From NCBI RefSeq assembly GCF_001661965.1, contig NZ_LYWZ01000027.1, positions 1 through 64,000 on the forward strand: 64,000 bases of DNA. Direction: 5' to 3'. Made by a program: the position numbers and the translations under genes. Below, piece by piece: positions 1-8,811 of this stretch (position 1 is its first letter; each line of letters begins with the position of its first letter). The notes below the pieces were generated by a model, which was given only the letters and a program-made list of their open reading frames with translations, was not told the DNA's origin and did not search any database. This DNA comes from Croceicoccus mobilis (GTDB taxonomy: Bacteria > Pseudomonadota > Alphaproteobacteria > Sphingomonadales > Sphingomonadaceae).

Positions 1-878
1 ATGTCTGCGACCTGGAAGATGGGTGCGTCCTCGTCCTTGTTGATGGCGATGATGGTCTTGGAATCCTTCATGCCGGCAAGGTGCTGGATCGCGCCGCTGA
101 TGCCGATCGCGATATAGACTTCCGGAGCCACGATCTTGCCCGTCTGCCCGACCTGGTAGTCGTTGGGGACATAGCCCGCGTCCACGGCGGCGCGCGATGC
201 GCCCACGCCCGCGCCGAGCTTGTCGGCAAGCGGCATGATGAGGCTCTCGAAGGTCTCGCTGTCCTTCAGCGCGCGGCCGCCCGACACGATGATCTTCGCG
301 CTGGTCAGTTCCGGGCGTTCGCTCTTGGCGATCTCGGCGCTGACGAAGCTCGATTTGCCGGTATCGCCGGTCGATGCGACCGCTTCGATCTCGGCGCTGC
401 CGCCCTCGGCCTCGGCCTTGTCGAAGGCGGTGCCGCGCACGGTGATGACCAGCTTCGCATCGGTCGATTCAACGGTCGCAATCGCGTTGCCCGCATAGAT
501 CGGGCGGGTGAAGGTCTTCTCGCCCTCGACCGAGAGGATGTCCGAGATCTGCATCACGTCGAGCAGCGCGGCGACACGCGGCGCGATGTTCTTGCCGGTG
601 GTGGTGGCGGGGAACAGCACGGCGTCGTGCGCATCCATCAGCCCTGCGATCAGCGGCGCGACATTCTCGGCCAGCTGGTGTTCGAAGGCTGCATCGTCGG
701 CGACATGGACCTTGCCAACGCCAGCGATCTTGCTTGCGGCTTCGCCCACAGCAGCGCAGCCCGCGCCCGCGACCAGCAGGTGCACTTCGCCCAGCTTGGC
801 TGCGGCAGTGACGGTGGCGAGCGTCGCATCACCCAGATTGGCATTGTCGTGATCGACATAAACGAGCGTCTTCATCAT
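1..878 (-). CDS. etfA: Electron transfer flavoprotein alpha subunit, 3' end cut by the window
   Basis: EtfA carries FAD and, with EtfB, passes electrons from acyl-CoA and related dehydrogenases to ETF:ubiquinone oxidoreductase. The visible 292 residues begin [11 protein letters not shown] and include the alpha/beta N-terminal domain and the C-terminal FAD-binding domain ([12 protein letters not shown], then the Gln-Val-Gly-Gln-Thr-Gly and [11 protein letters not shown] motifs typical of the family). The family is about 310 residues, so only about 18 are missing. The start ATG (878-876) overlaps the etfB stop in an ATGA arrangement, so translation is probably coupled to etfB. Confidence 0.96.
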   Translation of the reverse strand, partial: MMKTLVYVDHDNANLGDATLATVTAAAKLGEVHLLVAGAGCAAVGEAASKIAGVGKVHVADDAAFEHQLAENVAPLIAGLMDAHDAVLFPATTTGKNIAPRVAALLDVMQISDILSVEGEKTFTRPIYAGNAIATVESTDAKLVITVRGTAFDKAEAEGGSAEIEAVASTGDTGKSSFVSAEIAKSERPELTSAKIIVSGGRALKDSETFESLIMPLADKLGAGVGASRAAVDAGYVPNDYQVGQTGKIVAPEVYIAIGISGAIQHLAGMKDSKTIIAINKDEDAPIFQVAD

Positions 879-1621
879 GCGACTCCCATGTTCTTCAATT
901 TGGCGACCAGTTCATCGACATCGGCGACCTTCACGCCCGCCTGCCGCACCGGCGGTTCGGCGACGGTCAGCGTCTTCAGGCGCGGCGCGATGTCCACGCC
1001 GTAATCGGCCGGGGTCTTGGTCTCGAGAGGCTTCTTCTTCGCCTTCATGATGTTGGGCAGCGAAGCATAGCGCGGCTCGTTCAGGCGCAGATCGGTCGTC
1101 ACGATCGCAGGGAGCGAGAGCTTCACCGTTTCCAGCCCGCCATCGACTTCGCGCGTCACGCTGACGTGATCACCCTCGACCTCGACCTTCGATGCAAACG
1201 TGCCCTGCGGCAGGTCCATCAGCGCGGCCAGCATCTGGCCGGTCTGGTTCGCATCGTCGTCGATCGCCTGCTTGCCGAGGATGATCAGGCCCGGTTCGAC
1301 CTCTCCGGCCACGGCCTTCAGGATCTTCGCCACCGCGAGCGGCTCCACGGTCTCGTCCGTCTCGACCAGCACCGCGCTATCCGCGCCCATCGCCAGCGCC
1401 GTGCGCAGCGTTTCCTGCGCCTTTGCCGGGCCGATGGAGACGGCCACGATCTCCGAAACCGAACCCGCTTCCTTCAGCCGGATCGCTTCTTCCACCGCGA
1501 TCTCGTCAAACGGGTTCATGCTCATCTTGACGTTCGCAAGATCCACGCCCGAGCCGTCCGCTTTCACACGCGGCTTCACGTTATAGTCAATAACCCGCTT
1601 CACGGGCACCAGGGCTTTCAT
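875..1621 (-). CDS. etfB: Electron transfer flavoprotein beta subunit
   Basis: This 248-residue protein is the AMP-binding partner of EtfA. It starts [18 protein letters not shown] and has the family landmarks: the [11 protein letters not shown] segment, [24 protein letters not shown] and the conserved [20 protein letters not shown] signature near the C-terminus. Length is normal. An AAAGGGAA ribosome site lies just upstream of the ATG. It is the first gene of an etfB-etfA pair and lies 46 bases after the short-chain dehydrogenase gene, with which it may be cotranscribed; both fit fatty-acid or branched-chain acyl-CoA oxidation. Confidence 0.97.
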   Translation of the reverse strand: MKALVPVKRVIDYNVKPRVKADGSGVDLANVKMSMNPFDEIAVEEAIRLKEAGSVSEIVAVSIGPAKAQETLRTALAMGADSAVLVETDETVEPLAVAKILKAVAGEVEPGLIILGKQAIDDDANQTGQMLAALMDLPQGTFASKVEVEGDHVSVTREVDGGLETVKLSLPAIVTTDLRLNEPRYASLPNIMKAKKKPLETKTPADYGVDIAPRLKTLTVAEPPVRQAGVKVADVDELVAKLKNMGVA

Positions 1622-1667
1622 GATGATATTCCCTTTCGGTTCAGATAAATTTAGTGCGAAAATTCAA

Positions 1668-2426
1668 TTATTTCGGCGACATTCTGATCGCCCCGTCGAG
1701 GCGGATGACCTCACCATTCAGCATGGCATTGGCGATGATCGATTCCACCATCTGCGCATATTCCTCAGGCTTGCCGAGGCGGCTGGGGAACGGGACCTGC
1801 GCACCCAGCGCATCCTGCACCTCCTGCGAGAAGCCTTCCATCATCGGGGTCAGGAACAGGCCCGGCGCGATAGCCATGACGCGGATCCCGTGACGGGCGA
1901 ATTCGCGGGCGATCGGCAAGGTCATGCCCGCAACGCCCGCCTTTGACGCGGAATAGGATGCCTGCCCGATCTGACCGTCAAATGCGGCGACGCTGGCGGT
2001 GTTGATGATCACGCCGCGCTCTTCACCCACCGGATCGGCTTTCGACAGGCGTGCGGCAAATTGCGACAGGACATTGAAGCTGCCAACCAGATTGACGCTC
2101 ACGCCCTTTTGAAAATCGGCGAGTTTCATCGGATTGCCGTCGCGGTCGATCACGCGGCCGGCAGGCGCAATCCCAGCGCAATTGACGAGGATGCGGGCCA
2201 CGCCATGCGCGGCCTCGGCTTCCTCCAGCGCGGCAGCGACCGCGGCTTCGTCTGTCACATTGACCTGCGCGAAACGCCCGCCAATCTCGCTCGCAAATTC
2301 TTCGCCCGCATCGTTCAGATCGAAGATCGTCACCTTCGCGCCAAGCGACGCCAGATGCCGCGCGGTCGCCCCGCCCAGCCCCGATGCACCGCCTGTCACG
2401 ATTGCCGCCAATCCGTCGATCTTCAT
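1668..2426 (-). CDS. SDR-family 3-hydroxyacyl-CoA dehydrogenase type 2-like
   Basis: A 252-residue short-chain dehydrogenase/reductase. Visible family motifs are the Rossmann TGGASGLGGATA near residues 11-22, VNCAG, the catalytic Ser in NTASVAAFDG and the YSASKAG catalytic Tyr/Lys. The overall pattern, including the conserved APGLFLTPMM and LGKPEEYA segments, matches the human HSD17B10-like 3-hydroxy(-2-methyl)acyl-CoA dehydrogenases. The start at 2426 (MKIDGLAAIVTGG) is chosen because GAGGAGAG precedes it; a longer in-frame extension has no ribosome site. The etf neighbours support an acyl-CoA oxidation role. Exact substrate is inference. Confidence 0.88.
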   Translation of the reverse strand: MKIDGLAAIVTGGASGLGGATARHLASLGAKVTIFDLNDAGEEFASEIGGRFAQVNVTDEAAVAAALEEAEAAHGVARILVNCAGIAPAGRVIDRDGNPMKLADFQKGVSVNLVGSFNVLSQFAARLSKADPVGEERGVIINTASVAAFDGQIGQASYSASKAGVAGMTLPIAREFARHGIRVMAIAPGLFLTPMMEGFSQEVQDALGAQVPFPSRLGKPEEYAQMVESIIANAMLNGEVIRLDGAIRMSPK

Positions 2427-2504
2427 ATCCGCATCTCTCCTCGTCGTCCGACATGGACACGCCCGCCCGATCCGCAAGGGGATTTGCGACGCTCCGTTCT
2501 TATA

Positions 2505-2516
2505 TACTCATGAGTA
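2505..2516. promoter_or_regulatory. Palindromic operator candidate TACTCATGAGTA
   Basis: A perfect 12-base palindrome that covers the predicted start point and touches the -10 box of the minus-strand promoter. Position and symmetry fit a dimeric repressor site. Which regulator binds is unknown; the TetR gene about 0.9 kb away is one candidate, but its own leader carries a different inverted repeat. Confidence 0.5.
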
Positions 2517-2544
2517 GATAATAGGCTCCCCCGTAGATCGTCAA
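2516..2544 (-). promoter_or_regulatory. Sigma-70-type promoter of the SDR-etf genes
   Basis: On the minus strand a TTGACG -35 box (2544-2539) is followed after exactly 17 bases by TTATCT (2521-2516). Transcription would begin near 2509, leaving about 80 bases of leader before the dehydrogenase ATG at 2426. The -10 box abuts a 12-base perfect palindrome, which suggests repression. Confidence 0.6.
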
Positions 2545-2694
2545 GCGCCAGAAGTGGAAACTCTGCAAAGCGATAGTGCCGCCGGTCGGCGCGCAAGGGG
2601 TGTCATGCTTAAGGTGGACAGGACGTTATTGATTAATTTTAGGTTCCTCGAAACTTGCGGGGGCCAGCCTGTCCATCTGACACAGGGGGACATT

Positions 2695-2862
2695 ATGACG
2701 ATATTCGGCGTCTCGTTCATGAGCATCGGTCTGGCTCTGCTGCTGTTCCTGCCGACCTTCCGCAACCGGCACGCGCGATTTTTCTCGCAACTCGCCAGCG
2801 CGGGCGTGTTCGGCGCAGGCACCATTGGCTTCGTCTATTCGATGATCACCCCGCCAGTCTGA
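2695..2862 (+). CDS. Small membrane protein, function unknown
   Basis: A 55-residue protein starting MTIFGVSFMSIGL, with the start chosen because CAGGGGGA sits 4-5 bases upstream of ATG 2695. It has two hydrophobic segments (about residues 5-18 and 33-50) joined by a short basic loop, FRNRHARFF. It faces the TetR gene and the two 3' ends overlap by 17 bases. I do not recognise a family. Codon usage and the ribosome site support a real gene, but the small size leaves doubt. Confidence 0.55.
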   Translation: MTIFGVSFMSIGLALLLFLPTFRNRHARFFSQLASAGVFGAGTIGFVYSMITPPV

Positions 2863-3463
2863 CGCGATGGGCGGCAAGCGCGTCGGCGACGCGCGCCTTG
2901 GCTGCGACGATCGGGTCGCTTTCGGTCAGCAGGCGAAACGTGCCATTCAGCGCGAAAAAGCAGTGGCCATGCACCGTCGCCAATAATGACCGGGTCAGCG
3001 CAGGCGCCTCATCCGCGCTCTCATGCGGCATGGCCGCCCTCACCTCGCGCTCGACCGCTTCCATGATCGCGGTGACTTTTGCCGCATAGGGTTCGGGCAA
3101 GGGCGTATCATCGGGCAGGCGGAAATCATACAGCGCGGTCCACGCATGGCGATGCGCCATCGCGAAATCGAAATAAGCCTCGATCGCGCGGTCGAGGCGC
3201 CTGGCCGGTGCGTCATCATCGGCTCCGTCCAGCCGCGCTTCTAGAAAATCGAGCCACAGGTCGAGCGTGCGGCCATTGATGGCGAGGATCAGCCCGTCAT
3301 AGCTGCCGAACACATTATAGACCGTACCCACCGAATAGCCGATCCGCTTGGCCACTTCGCGTGCTGAGAAGCGGGCATAGCCGACATCGCCCATGTGGCG
3401 GTGTCCTTCGGCGATGAATATCTCCCTGAGCTCGGCGCGGCTGTGGTCGGATCGGCGGCCCAT
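2846..3463 (-). CDS. TetR/AcrR-family transcriptional regulator with WHG-like C-terminal domain
   Basis: A 205-residue one-component repressor. The N-terminal helix-turn-helix is visible around residues 28-52 (FSAREVAKRIGYSVGTVYNV). The C-terminal part, with the ATVHGHCFFALNG stretch, resembles the WHG ligand-binding domain. The start at 3463 (MGRRSDHSRAEL) is preferred over an ATG at 3490 because CAGGGACAG lies before it. A 7-base inverted repeat, TTGCGCC-CAT-GGCGCAA, lies just upstream at 3481-3497 and could be an autoregulatory operator. The ligand is not predictable; neighbours hint at acyl-CoA metabolism. Confidence 0.88.
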   Translation of the reverse strand: MGRRSDHSRAELREIFIAEGHRHMGDVGYARFSAREVAKRIGYSVGTVYNVFGSYDGLILAINGRTLDLWLDFLEARLDGADDDAPARRLDRAIEAYFDFAMAHRHAWTALYDFRLPDDTPLPEPYAAKVTAIMEAVEREVRAAMPHESADEAPALTRSLLATVHGHCFFALNGTFRLLTESDPIVAAKARVADALAAHRVRLAG

Positions 3464-3480
3464 CTGCTGTCCCTGTCGGA

Positions 3481-3497
3481 TTGCGCCCATGGCGCAA
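3481..3497. promoter_or_regulatory. Inverted repeat in the TetR leader, possible autoregulatory operator
   Basis: TTGCGCC, a 3-base spacer, then GGCGCAA: both arms perfect. It lies 18 bases upstream of the chosen TetR start, a usual place for TetR self-repression. The sequence differs from the palindrome at 2505-2516, so one protein probably does not use both. Confidence 0.4.
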
Positions 3498-3562
3498 AGG
3501 CCAATGGCGCGAGAAATGATCGCTGTTCAATATCGCGGGTTGCGGCGGATTGCACAAGGGCC

Positions 3563-3597
3563 AACACAAAGGGGCGAGACCGCAATGGTCCCGCCCC
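3563..3597 (-). terminator. Rho-independent terminator of the RTX nuclease gene
   Basis: Downstream of the nuclease stop on the minus strand, GGGGCGGGACC and GGTCTCGCCCC form an 11-pair stem (one G-U pair) with a 5-base loop, followed by TTTGTGTT. Confidence 0.7.
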
Positions 3598-3622
3598 CGA
3601 TGTTCCGTCCGAACCGGGCGGA

Positions 3623-6600
3623 TTACAGGATAAATGCAGCCTCCACCGGCATATCGCCATGAACTTCGATCACGAAATCGGCAGTGCCGTCGCCGTCGAT
3701 GTCGCCTGCCACGATCGCGCCATCATCGGTCGCGGTGACCTGCAATTCACCTGCCGTGCCGGTGAATGCGCCCTCGGCGATGAAGGTAAAGGCATCGTCG
3801 TCGCTGCCCGGTCCGGCGTCGATGGCCGACAGGTCGATCAGATCGCCATCCTCGAAATTGAAGATGATGTCCGCATTGGCGAGATCTGCCGCGCTGTCAC
3901 CTTCGTCGAAGACGAAGATGTCGTTGCCTTCGCCGCCGTCGAGGAAGTCACGCCCCGAGCCACCGATCAGGATGTCGTCGCCGAACAGGCCGATCAGCAG
4001 ATCGTCGCCCGCGCCGCCCAGCAGCGTGTCATTGCCAGAATTGCCCTCGATGATATCGCTGCCGTCGCGCCCGTCGATGAAATCATCGCCCGCGCCCGCC
4101 GAAAGCTCGTCATCGCCCTCAGTCCCGATGACCGTCTTGTCGAGACGGCCGCCGCCATTGTCGACCGTCAGGCTGACCGTCGCGGTCGAGGTCGAGCCAT
4201 AGCCATCGGTGATGGTGTACTCGAAGCTGTCCGGCCCCTCCTTGTAATCCTCGTCCGGGATATAGGTCAGCGAACCGTCGGAATTGACGATCACCGTGCC
4301 ATGTTCCGGATCGGTGAAGGAGGTGATGGTGAGTTCATCCCCTTCGGCATCGGTGTCATTGGCCAGAACGTCGATGCGGACCGGCGTGCGGCGGAAGGCG
4401 AAGGCGGCATCGTCCATCGCCTCGGGCGCTTCATTGGGCAAATAGATGCTGGTCAGCAGCGGGTCATGGTCCGACGCCTGGATGAGGAATTCGGAATTCA
4501 CATGCACCGCATCGAACACCGCGCCCGACAGCAGCGAATCCGAAACGAACATCTGGTCCAGCGCCTGCGCATTGCCTTCATAGGTATAGCTGTAGCGTTC
4601 CTCGGAAGGCAGCGTGTACCAGAGATTGTTGAGGCCAGCGGCATAGAGCGGGTCCAGCGCGTCTTCGAACTGGAATTCGTTCATGTCGCCCATGACCATC
4701 ACGCCATCGACAAGGCCCTCTTCGCCCGCGACGAAATCGGCCACCGCCTGCGCCTGGTCATAGCGGCTGTCGGCGCCCGCGTTCTCTGCGTCCTGTTCAT
4801 CGCCATAGAGATAGCCGGAGCCACCCTTTGAGGTGAAATGGTTGTTGACCAGCGTGATTTCATAGCCGTTGAAATCGAAGGTCGCGACCAGCGGCAGGCG
4901 CGAGTTGTAATAGGGATTGTCGGGATTGGTCTGCTGGTCCTCGCCCTCGATCGTGCGAACCGAGCCTTCGATCACATCCACGCGATCGGGGTTATAGAGG
5001 AAAGCAGTGCGGATATTGCCGCCCGGCTGTCCGCCATTGGTGCCATCGCCGATGAATGTGTTGTCGATGACATAATACTGGACACCGCTTTCGGCATAGA
5101 TCGCGTCGGCCAGCATCTGCAGCGTCGCACTGGCCGATACCGTACCGTCATTGGTCGCGCCCGAACCGTCCTGCACTTCCTGCAGGGCGATGATGTCGGG
5201 TGTGTTGAGCGAATAGACGATGTCGTCAGCGATCATCTCGAAACGCGTGCCATCGGACGGGTCGAGGTTTTCGACATTATAGGTCGCGACGGTCAGATTG
5301 TCGTGGTCGCCGGTAATGCCGCTGATCTCGGCCGTCAGGGTCGATTCCTCGGTCACCGTGACCGCCGTGGTCGGCAGGATCTCGTAATTGCCGTAGCTAT
5401 AGGAGAGCACGCCCGTGATGTCGGCCAGCTTCGCGCCCACATCCACGTCGGGAATATCGCCCGGCGTGATGTTGAAATCGGCGTCGATCTGGATGCGTTC
5501 CGGGTTGTAGTCCGAAATGCCGCCCTCGTCCGTCAGGCCAAGCACGCCGCCCTCGCCTTCGATGACCAGCGTGCCGCGTTCCGACATGTTGGTCGCATCC
5601 GCGCCGCCATTGGCGGTGACCCACAGCTCTCCGTAAGAGCTGGTCGGAGCGATGGAGACCGGATCGGGCACGGTCAGCAGCATGCCTTCCATGCTTTCCC
5701 AGAAATCGATGCCGTCGGTTTCGGGATCATAGCTGGCGAAGGCATCGTCCTCGATGATCTCGGTCGGGATTGCGCGATCCTCGCCCAGCACGATGGCGGC
5801 GGGCAGCTCATTGCCGCTCGACAGCACAACCACCTGCGGAGAGGTGATCTCGGTCGTGGTCAGGCTGCCGGAGAAGCCATATTCCTCGACGATGCCCGAT
5901 ACGCGCGCCTCGTCGCCCACGGCGACGTTCGGGGCGCTTCCGGTATAGACGAAGATCGCGTCGGAGGTGGCATAGTCGCCATCACCGGTCGCGTCCTGCA
6001 GATAAAACCCATTGCTGTCGACCGCGGTGACGATGCCCGAAGTCGCGACATTGGTCCCGGCATAGGCGGATTCGTGGCCCGCGCCCTGAATGTCGTAGAT
6101 CGCGGTCAGCGGGGTGTCATCGTCATAGATCGTGCCGATGGCGCTCGCATCGCCGATGCCTGCGCCGCCGGTGGCGTCGTACAGGGTGAGCGTGAAGGTT
6201 TCGTCGGGCTCGATCACGGTGTCGCCCGCAATGGGGATCGTGATGGTCGCCGTGTCCTGACCGTCGGCAAAGGTCACCTTGCCCGTGCCCTCTCCGGCAA
6301 AGGCGAAATCCTCCGCATCGGCCGTGCCCGGCGATCCGACCGTGTAATAGGCGCTGACCATGCCCACCGTGCCTTCGGCGCGGGTGACGGTGAAGACCAT
6401 CGAAGTCGTGCCGCTATCGCCTTCGCCGACAGAGGCATCGCTTACGAACAGGACGCCTGCCGGATTGGGCTCGCCGGTGAAGCTCTGCCCTTCATTTACC
6501 GCGCCGCTGCTGGCGGGCGACGGGGTGGCCCAGGTGAAATCCTCGTAAACCGTGCCTTCGCCCGTCAGCTGGAGCGAATAGCCGACTTCGGTGCCGCTCG

Positions 6601-7492
6601 TCTCATAAACACCGATATCGGTACTGGTCATGCCATCGGCCGGGCCGCCCACAGCGGTCAGCGTGCCTTCATAGGAAAGGAACTGCACGACTTCGCCCGC
6701 GGCATTGACGAGCGCGAGGCCATCGGCCGAACCGTTCTGGATGCCGTTCGCGGGAAGATCGAAGCCGATCGTTCCATAGCCATGGTCCTGCGGCTGGATC
6801 ACGCCCGCCAGATCGACCGTGCGATAGGGTGCGCCGCCATTGCCGTTATACAGCACCACGGTCCAGCCCGTCAGGTCCGTGCCGGCAGCGCCCGCGATCT
6901 CGAACCCTTCGTTCACATCGCCGCCGTCATTGTCGTAATGGATTTCGTTGAAGAACACTTCGGTCTGCGGCCCCGGCGGAGGCGGCGGAGGCGGCGCGGC
7001 GGTGTCGTCGATGGTCTGGCCGGTGTTCACCTCACCCACGGTTTCCGTCTGCGATGCCTGCCAGGTGAATTCGCCATAGGTGTCGCCCGTGCCGCCCAGC
7101 TGCAGCGACGTGCCGACAGGGGTGGACGTGCCTTCGCTGACCCCGATATCGGTGCTCGTCAGCCCCACTGCCGGGCCATCGGTTGCGGTAAAGCTGCCTT
7201 CATAGGAGAGGAACTGCACGACATTGCCCGCGGCATCGACCAGCGCAAAGCCATCCGGCCCGCCGTTCTGGATACCGTTCGATGGCAGGGAAATCGCCTG
7301 AAACGCATCGCTGCCCGAAAGCGTATAAGTCGCATAGGTCCCGCCGCCCGAGCCATTGTACAGAACGACGGTCCAGCCTGTCAGGTCGAGCCCCGCAGTG
7401 TTCGCGATCTCGATGAATTCGCCGGTGTCGGTGCTGGCGTTGTCATAATGCACTTCATTGAAAAAAACGGTGGAATCAGTCCCTGCGACCAC
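3623..7492 (-). CDS. Secreted multidomain RTX nuclease (ExeM/NucH-like)
   Basis: A 1289-residue extracellular protein. Approximate order: two lamin-tail-like domains (about 8-145 and 177-330) joined by a run of prolines; a Calx-beta domain (about 345-455); an OB-fold segment (about 464-565); an endonuclease/exonuclease/phosphatase domain (about 734-1010) with ATYNVENL, the LQE motif, VMGDMNEFQ and SDHDP; a cadherin-like domain beginning NEAPEAMDD; and calcium-binding GGxGxD repeats (about 1122-1190). There is no N-terminal signal peptide, and the RTX tail implies type I secretion, though no exporter is nearby. Start is GTG with GAGGGG upstream. Likely role: extracellular DNA degradation for phosphate or biofilm use. 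Confidence 0.92.
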   Translation of the reverse strand: MVAGTDSTVFFNEVHYDNASTDTGEFIEIANTAGLDLTGWTVVLYNGSGGGTYATYTLSGSDAFQAISLPSNGIQNGGPDGFALVDAAGNVVQFLSYEGSFTATDGPAVGLTSTDIGVSEGTSTPVGTSLQLGGTGDTYGEFTWQASQTETVGEVNTGQTIDDTAAPPPPPPPGPQTEVFFNEIHYDNDGGDVNEGFEIAGAAGTDLTGWTVVLYNGNGGAPYRTVDLAGVIQPQDHGYGTIGFDLPANGIQNGSADGLALVNAAGEVVQFLSYEGTLTAVGGPADGMTSTDIGVYETSGTEVGYSLQLTGEGTVYEDFTWATPSPASSGAVNEGQSFTGEPNPAGVLFVSDASVGEGDSGTTSMVFTVTRAEGTVGMVSAYYTVGSPGTADAEDFAFAGEGTGKVTFADGQDTATITIPIAGDTVIEPDETFTLTLYDATGGAGIGDASAIGTIYDDDTPLTAIYDIQGAGHESAYAGTNVATSGIVTAVDSNGFYLQDATGDGDYATSDAIFVYTGSAPNVAVGDEARVSGIVEEYGFSGSLTTTEITSPQVVVLSSGNELPAAIVLGEDRAIPTEIIEDDAFASYDPETDGIDFWESMEGMLLTVPDPVSIAPTSSYGELWVTANGGADATNMSERGTLVIEGEGGVLGLTDEGGISDYNPERIQIDADFNITPGDIPDVDVGAKLADITGVLSYSYGNYEILPTTAVTVTEESTLTAEISGITGDHDNLTVATYNVENLDPSDGTRFEMIADDIVYSLNTPDIIALQEVQDGSGATNDGTVSASATLQMLADAIYAESGVQYYVIDNTFIGDGTNGGQPGGNIRTAFLYNPDRVDVIEGSVRTIEGEDQQTNPDNPYYNSRLPLVATFDFNGYEITLVNNHFTSKGGSGYLYGDEQDAENAGADSRYDQAQAVADFVAGEEGLVDGVMVMGDMNEFQFEDALDPLYAAGLNNLWYTLPSEERYSYTYEGNAQALDQMFVSDSLLSGAVFDAVHVNSEFLIQASDHDPLLTSIYLPNEAPEAMDDAAFAFRRTPVRIDVLANDTDAEGDELTITSFTDPEHGTVIVNSDGSLTYIPDEDYKEGPDSFEYTITDGYGSTSTATVSLTVDNGGGRLDKTVIGTEGDDELSAGAGDDFIDGRDGSDIIEGNSGNDTLLGGAGDDLLIGLFGDDILIGGSGRDFLDGGEGNDIFVFDEGDSAADLANADIIFNFEDGDLIDLSAIDAGPGSDDDAFTFIAEGAFTGTAGELQVTATDDGAIVAGDIDGDGTADFVIEVHGDMPVEAAFIL

Positions 7493-7746
7493 GATCAGTC
7501 CCCTCGGTCAAAAGCTGTCGTCCATCCGGGCGCGCAGTCCCCGCGCCCGGGCAATGTTTCAAGCGTCTAGATGGATAAAAAGACGTGAAGATGAAACTTG
7601 TGCGGCCCGGAAGAGACCAGATAATTTCATTTGTGACAATGCTGCGCCTGCAGCGCATTCGGGTTATTCCCAGCCTGTCACCAAACCGAACGGGGCAGTG
7701 CAATAATGTGTGCACCCCGCCCCATCGGGCAGGGCGCCGCAGGCCA
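7493..7746. other. Intergenic region before the RTX nuclease and after rutA
   Basis: About 254 bases that must hold the nuclease promoter and the end of the rut transcript. I see a GC-rich imperfect hairpin around 7695-7738 (GGGGC and TGCA arms) without a U-run, possibly the rut terminator. No convincing promoter boxes or small gene were found. Confidence 0.35.
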
Positions 7747-8805
7747 TTACTGACGCGATTTCATCAGCGGCTGGATGCGCGTGCCGAACGCCTCCACCCC
7801 TTCGAGAAAATCGTCGAAGGTCAGGAGAACGCCGCCGGTATTGGGCACCTCGGCCATCTCATCCAGCATCTTCGCGACCGTCTCATAGCTGCCGACCAGC
7901 GTGCCCATGTTGATGTTCACGGCCCCCTCGGGCGCGGCCAGCTGGCGGACATTGGTGTCGGTGTTCACCGTGTCCTTTGCGCCCTGGTCGGCAAGCCAGC
8001 TGATCGCGTCGATGTCGACGCCCTCGTTATAGCTCTGCCATTTCGCCTGCGCCTCCTCGTCGGTCTCTGCCGCGATGATCATGACGAGGACGAAGACCTG
8101 CACATCGCGCCCGGTCTTTTCCAGCGCGACCGCAAGCCGGTCATTATTCGACGAAAACGCGGTGGGCGTATTCACCCCCTTGCCGAGGCAGAACGCGTAA
8201 TCCGCCCATTTCGCGCTGAAGGCGAGGCCCGCATCCGATGACCCGGCACAGATGATCTTCATGTCGCCGGTCGGCTGCGGCCACACGCGGCAATCGTCCA
8301 TCGTGTAATATTCGCCTTTGAAGTCGGACGAACCCGTCTCCCAAAGCTCTCGCAAAACCTGCGCATATTCGTCGAGGACATTGTAGCGGTTCTTGAAATG
8401 CTCATCGCCGGGCCACAGCCCCATCTGCGTATATTCCGGCGGCTGCCAGCCGGTGATGAGGTTCAGGCCGAAACGACCGTGGCTGATGGAATCGATCGTG
8501 TTGCACATGCGGGCGGCGAATGCTGGCGGGATGATCAGCGTCGGGCAGGTGGCGAAGATCTTGATCCTCTCCGTCACCGCGGCCAGCCCCGCCATCAGGG
8601 TGAAGCTCTCAAGGCCATATTCCCAGAACTCGGTCTTGCCGCCAAAGCCCCTGAGCTTGATCATCGAAAGCAGGAAATCGAGCCCGTGCTCCTCCGCCTT
8701 CATCGCGATCTCTTTGTTGAGGTCGAAGCTCGGCTTGTACTGGGGCGCGTTCTCGCTGATCAGCCAGCCATTGTTGTTGATGGGAATGAAGACGCCGACT
8801 TGCAT
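7747..8805 (-). CDS. rutA: Pyrimidine monooxygenase RutA
   Basis: RutA is a flavin-dependent monooxygenase of the luciferase-like family that opens the uracil ring to ureidoacrylate peracid. The 352 residues are near full length and highly characteristic: [18 protein letters not shown] at the N-terminus, [19 protein letters not shown], and [20 protein letters not shown] in the flavin-binding half. It is the last gene of the local rutB-C-D-A operon, 6 bases after rutD. RutA needs reduced FMN from a reductase (RutF in E. coli), but no rutF is in this window. Confidence 0.96.
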   Translation of the reverse strand: MQVGVFIPINNNGWLISENAPQYKPSFDLNKEIAMKAEEHGLDFLLSMIKLRGFGGKTEFWEYGLESFTLMAGLAAVTERIKIFATCPTLIIPPAFAARMCNTIDSISHGRFGLNLITGWQPPEYTQMGLWPGDEHFKNRYNVLDEYAQVLRELWETGSSDFKGEYYTMDDCRVWPQPTGDMKIICAGSSDAGLAFSAKWADYAFCLGKGVNTPTAFSSNNDRLAVALEKTGRDVQVFVLVMIIAAETDEEAQAKWQSYNEGVDIDAISWLADQGAKDTVNTDTNVRQLAAPEGAVNINMGTLVGSYETVAKMLDEMAEVPNTGGVLLTFDDFLEGVEAFGTRIQPLMKSRQ

Positions 8806-8811
8806 GTGGGT

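Noticed and set aside
3900-4130. Short tandem repeats that could be read as a DNA repeat array or CRISPR-like
   Set aside because: They are the 9-residue calcium-binding GGxGxD repeats of the nuclease, not DNA repeats with constant spacers.
3395-4831. A 478-codon open frame on the plus strand
   Set aside because: Antisense to the nuclease RTX region and the TetR gene, with no domain and no ribosome site; it is a mirror of Asp/Gly-rich repeats.
4838-7570. A 910-codon open frame on the plus strand
   Set aside because: It is antisense to the RTX nuclease gene, whose domains are unmistakable. The translated product is low-complexity and Arg/Asp/Val rich with no known motif; such frames arise from GC-rich codon usage.
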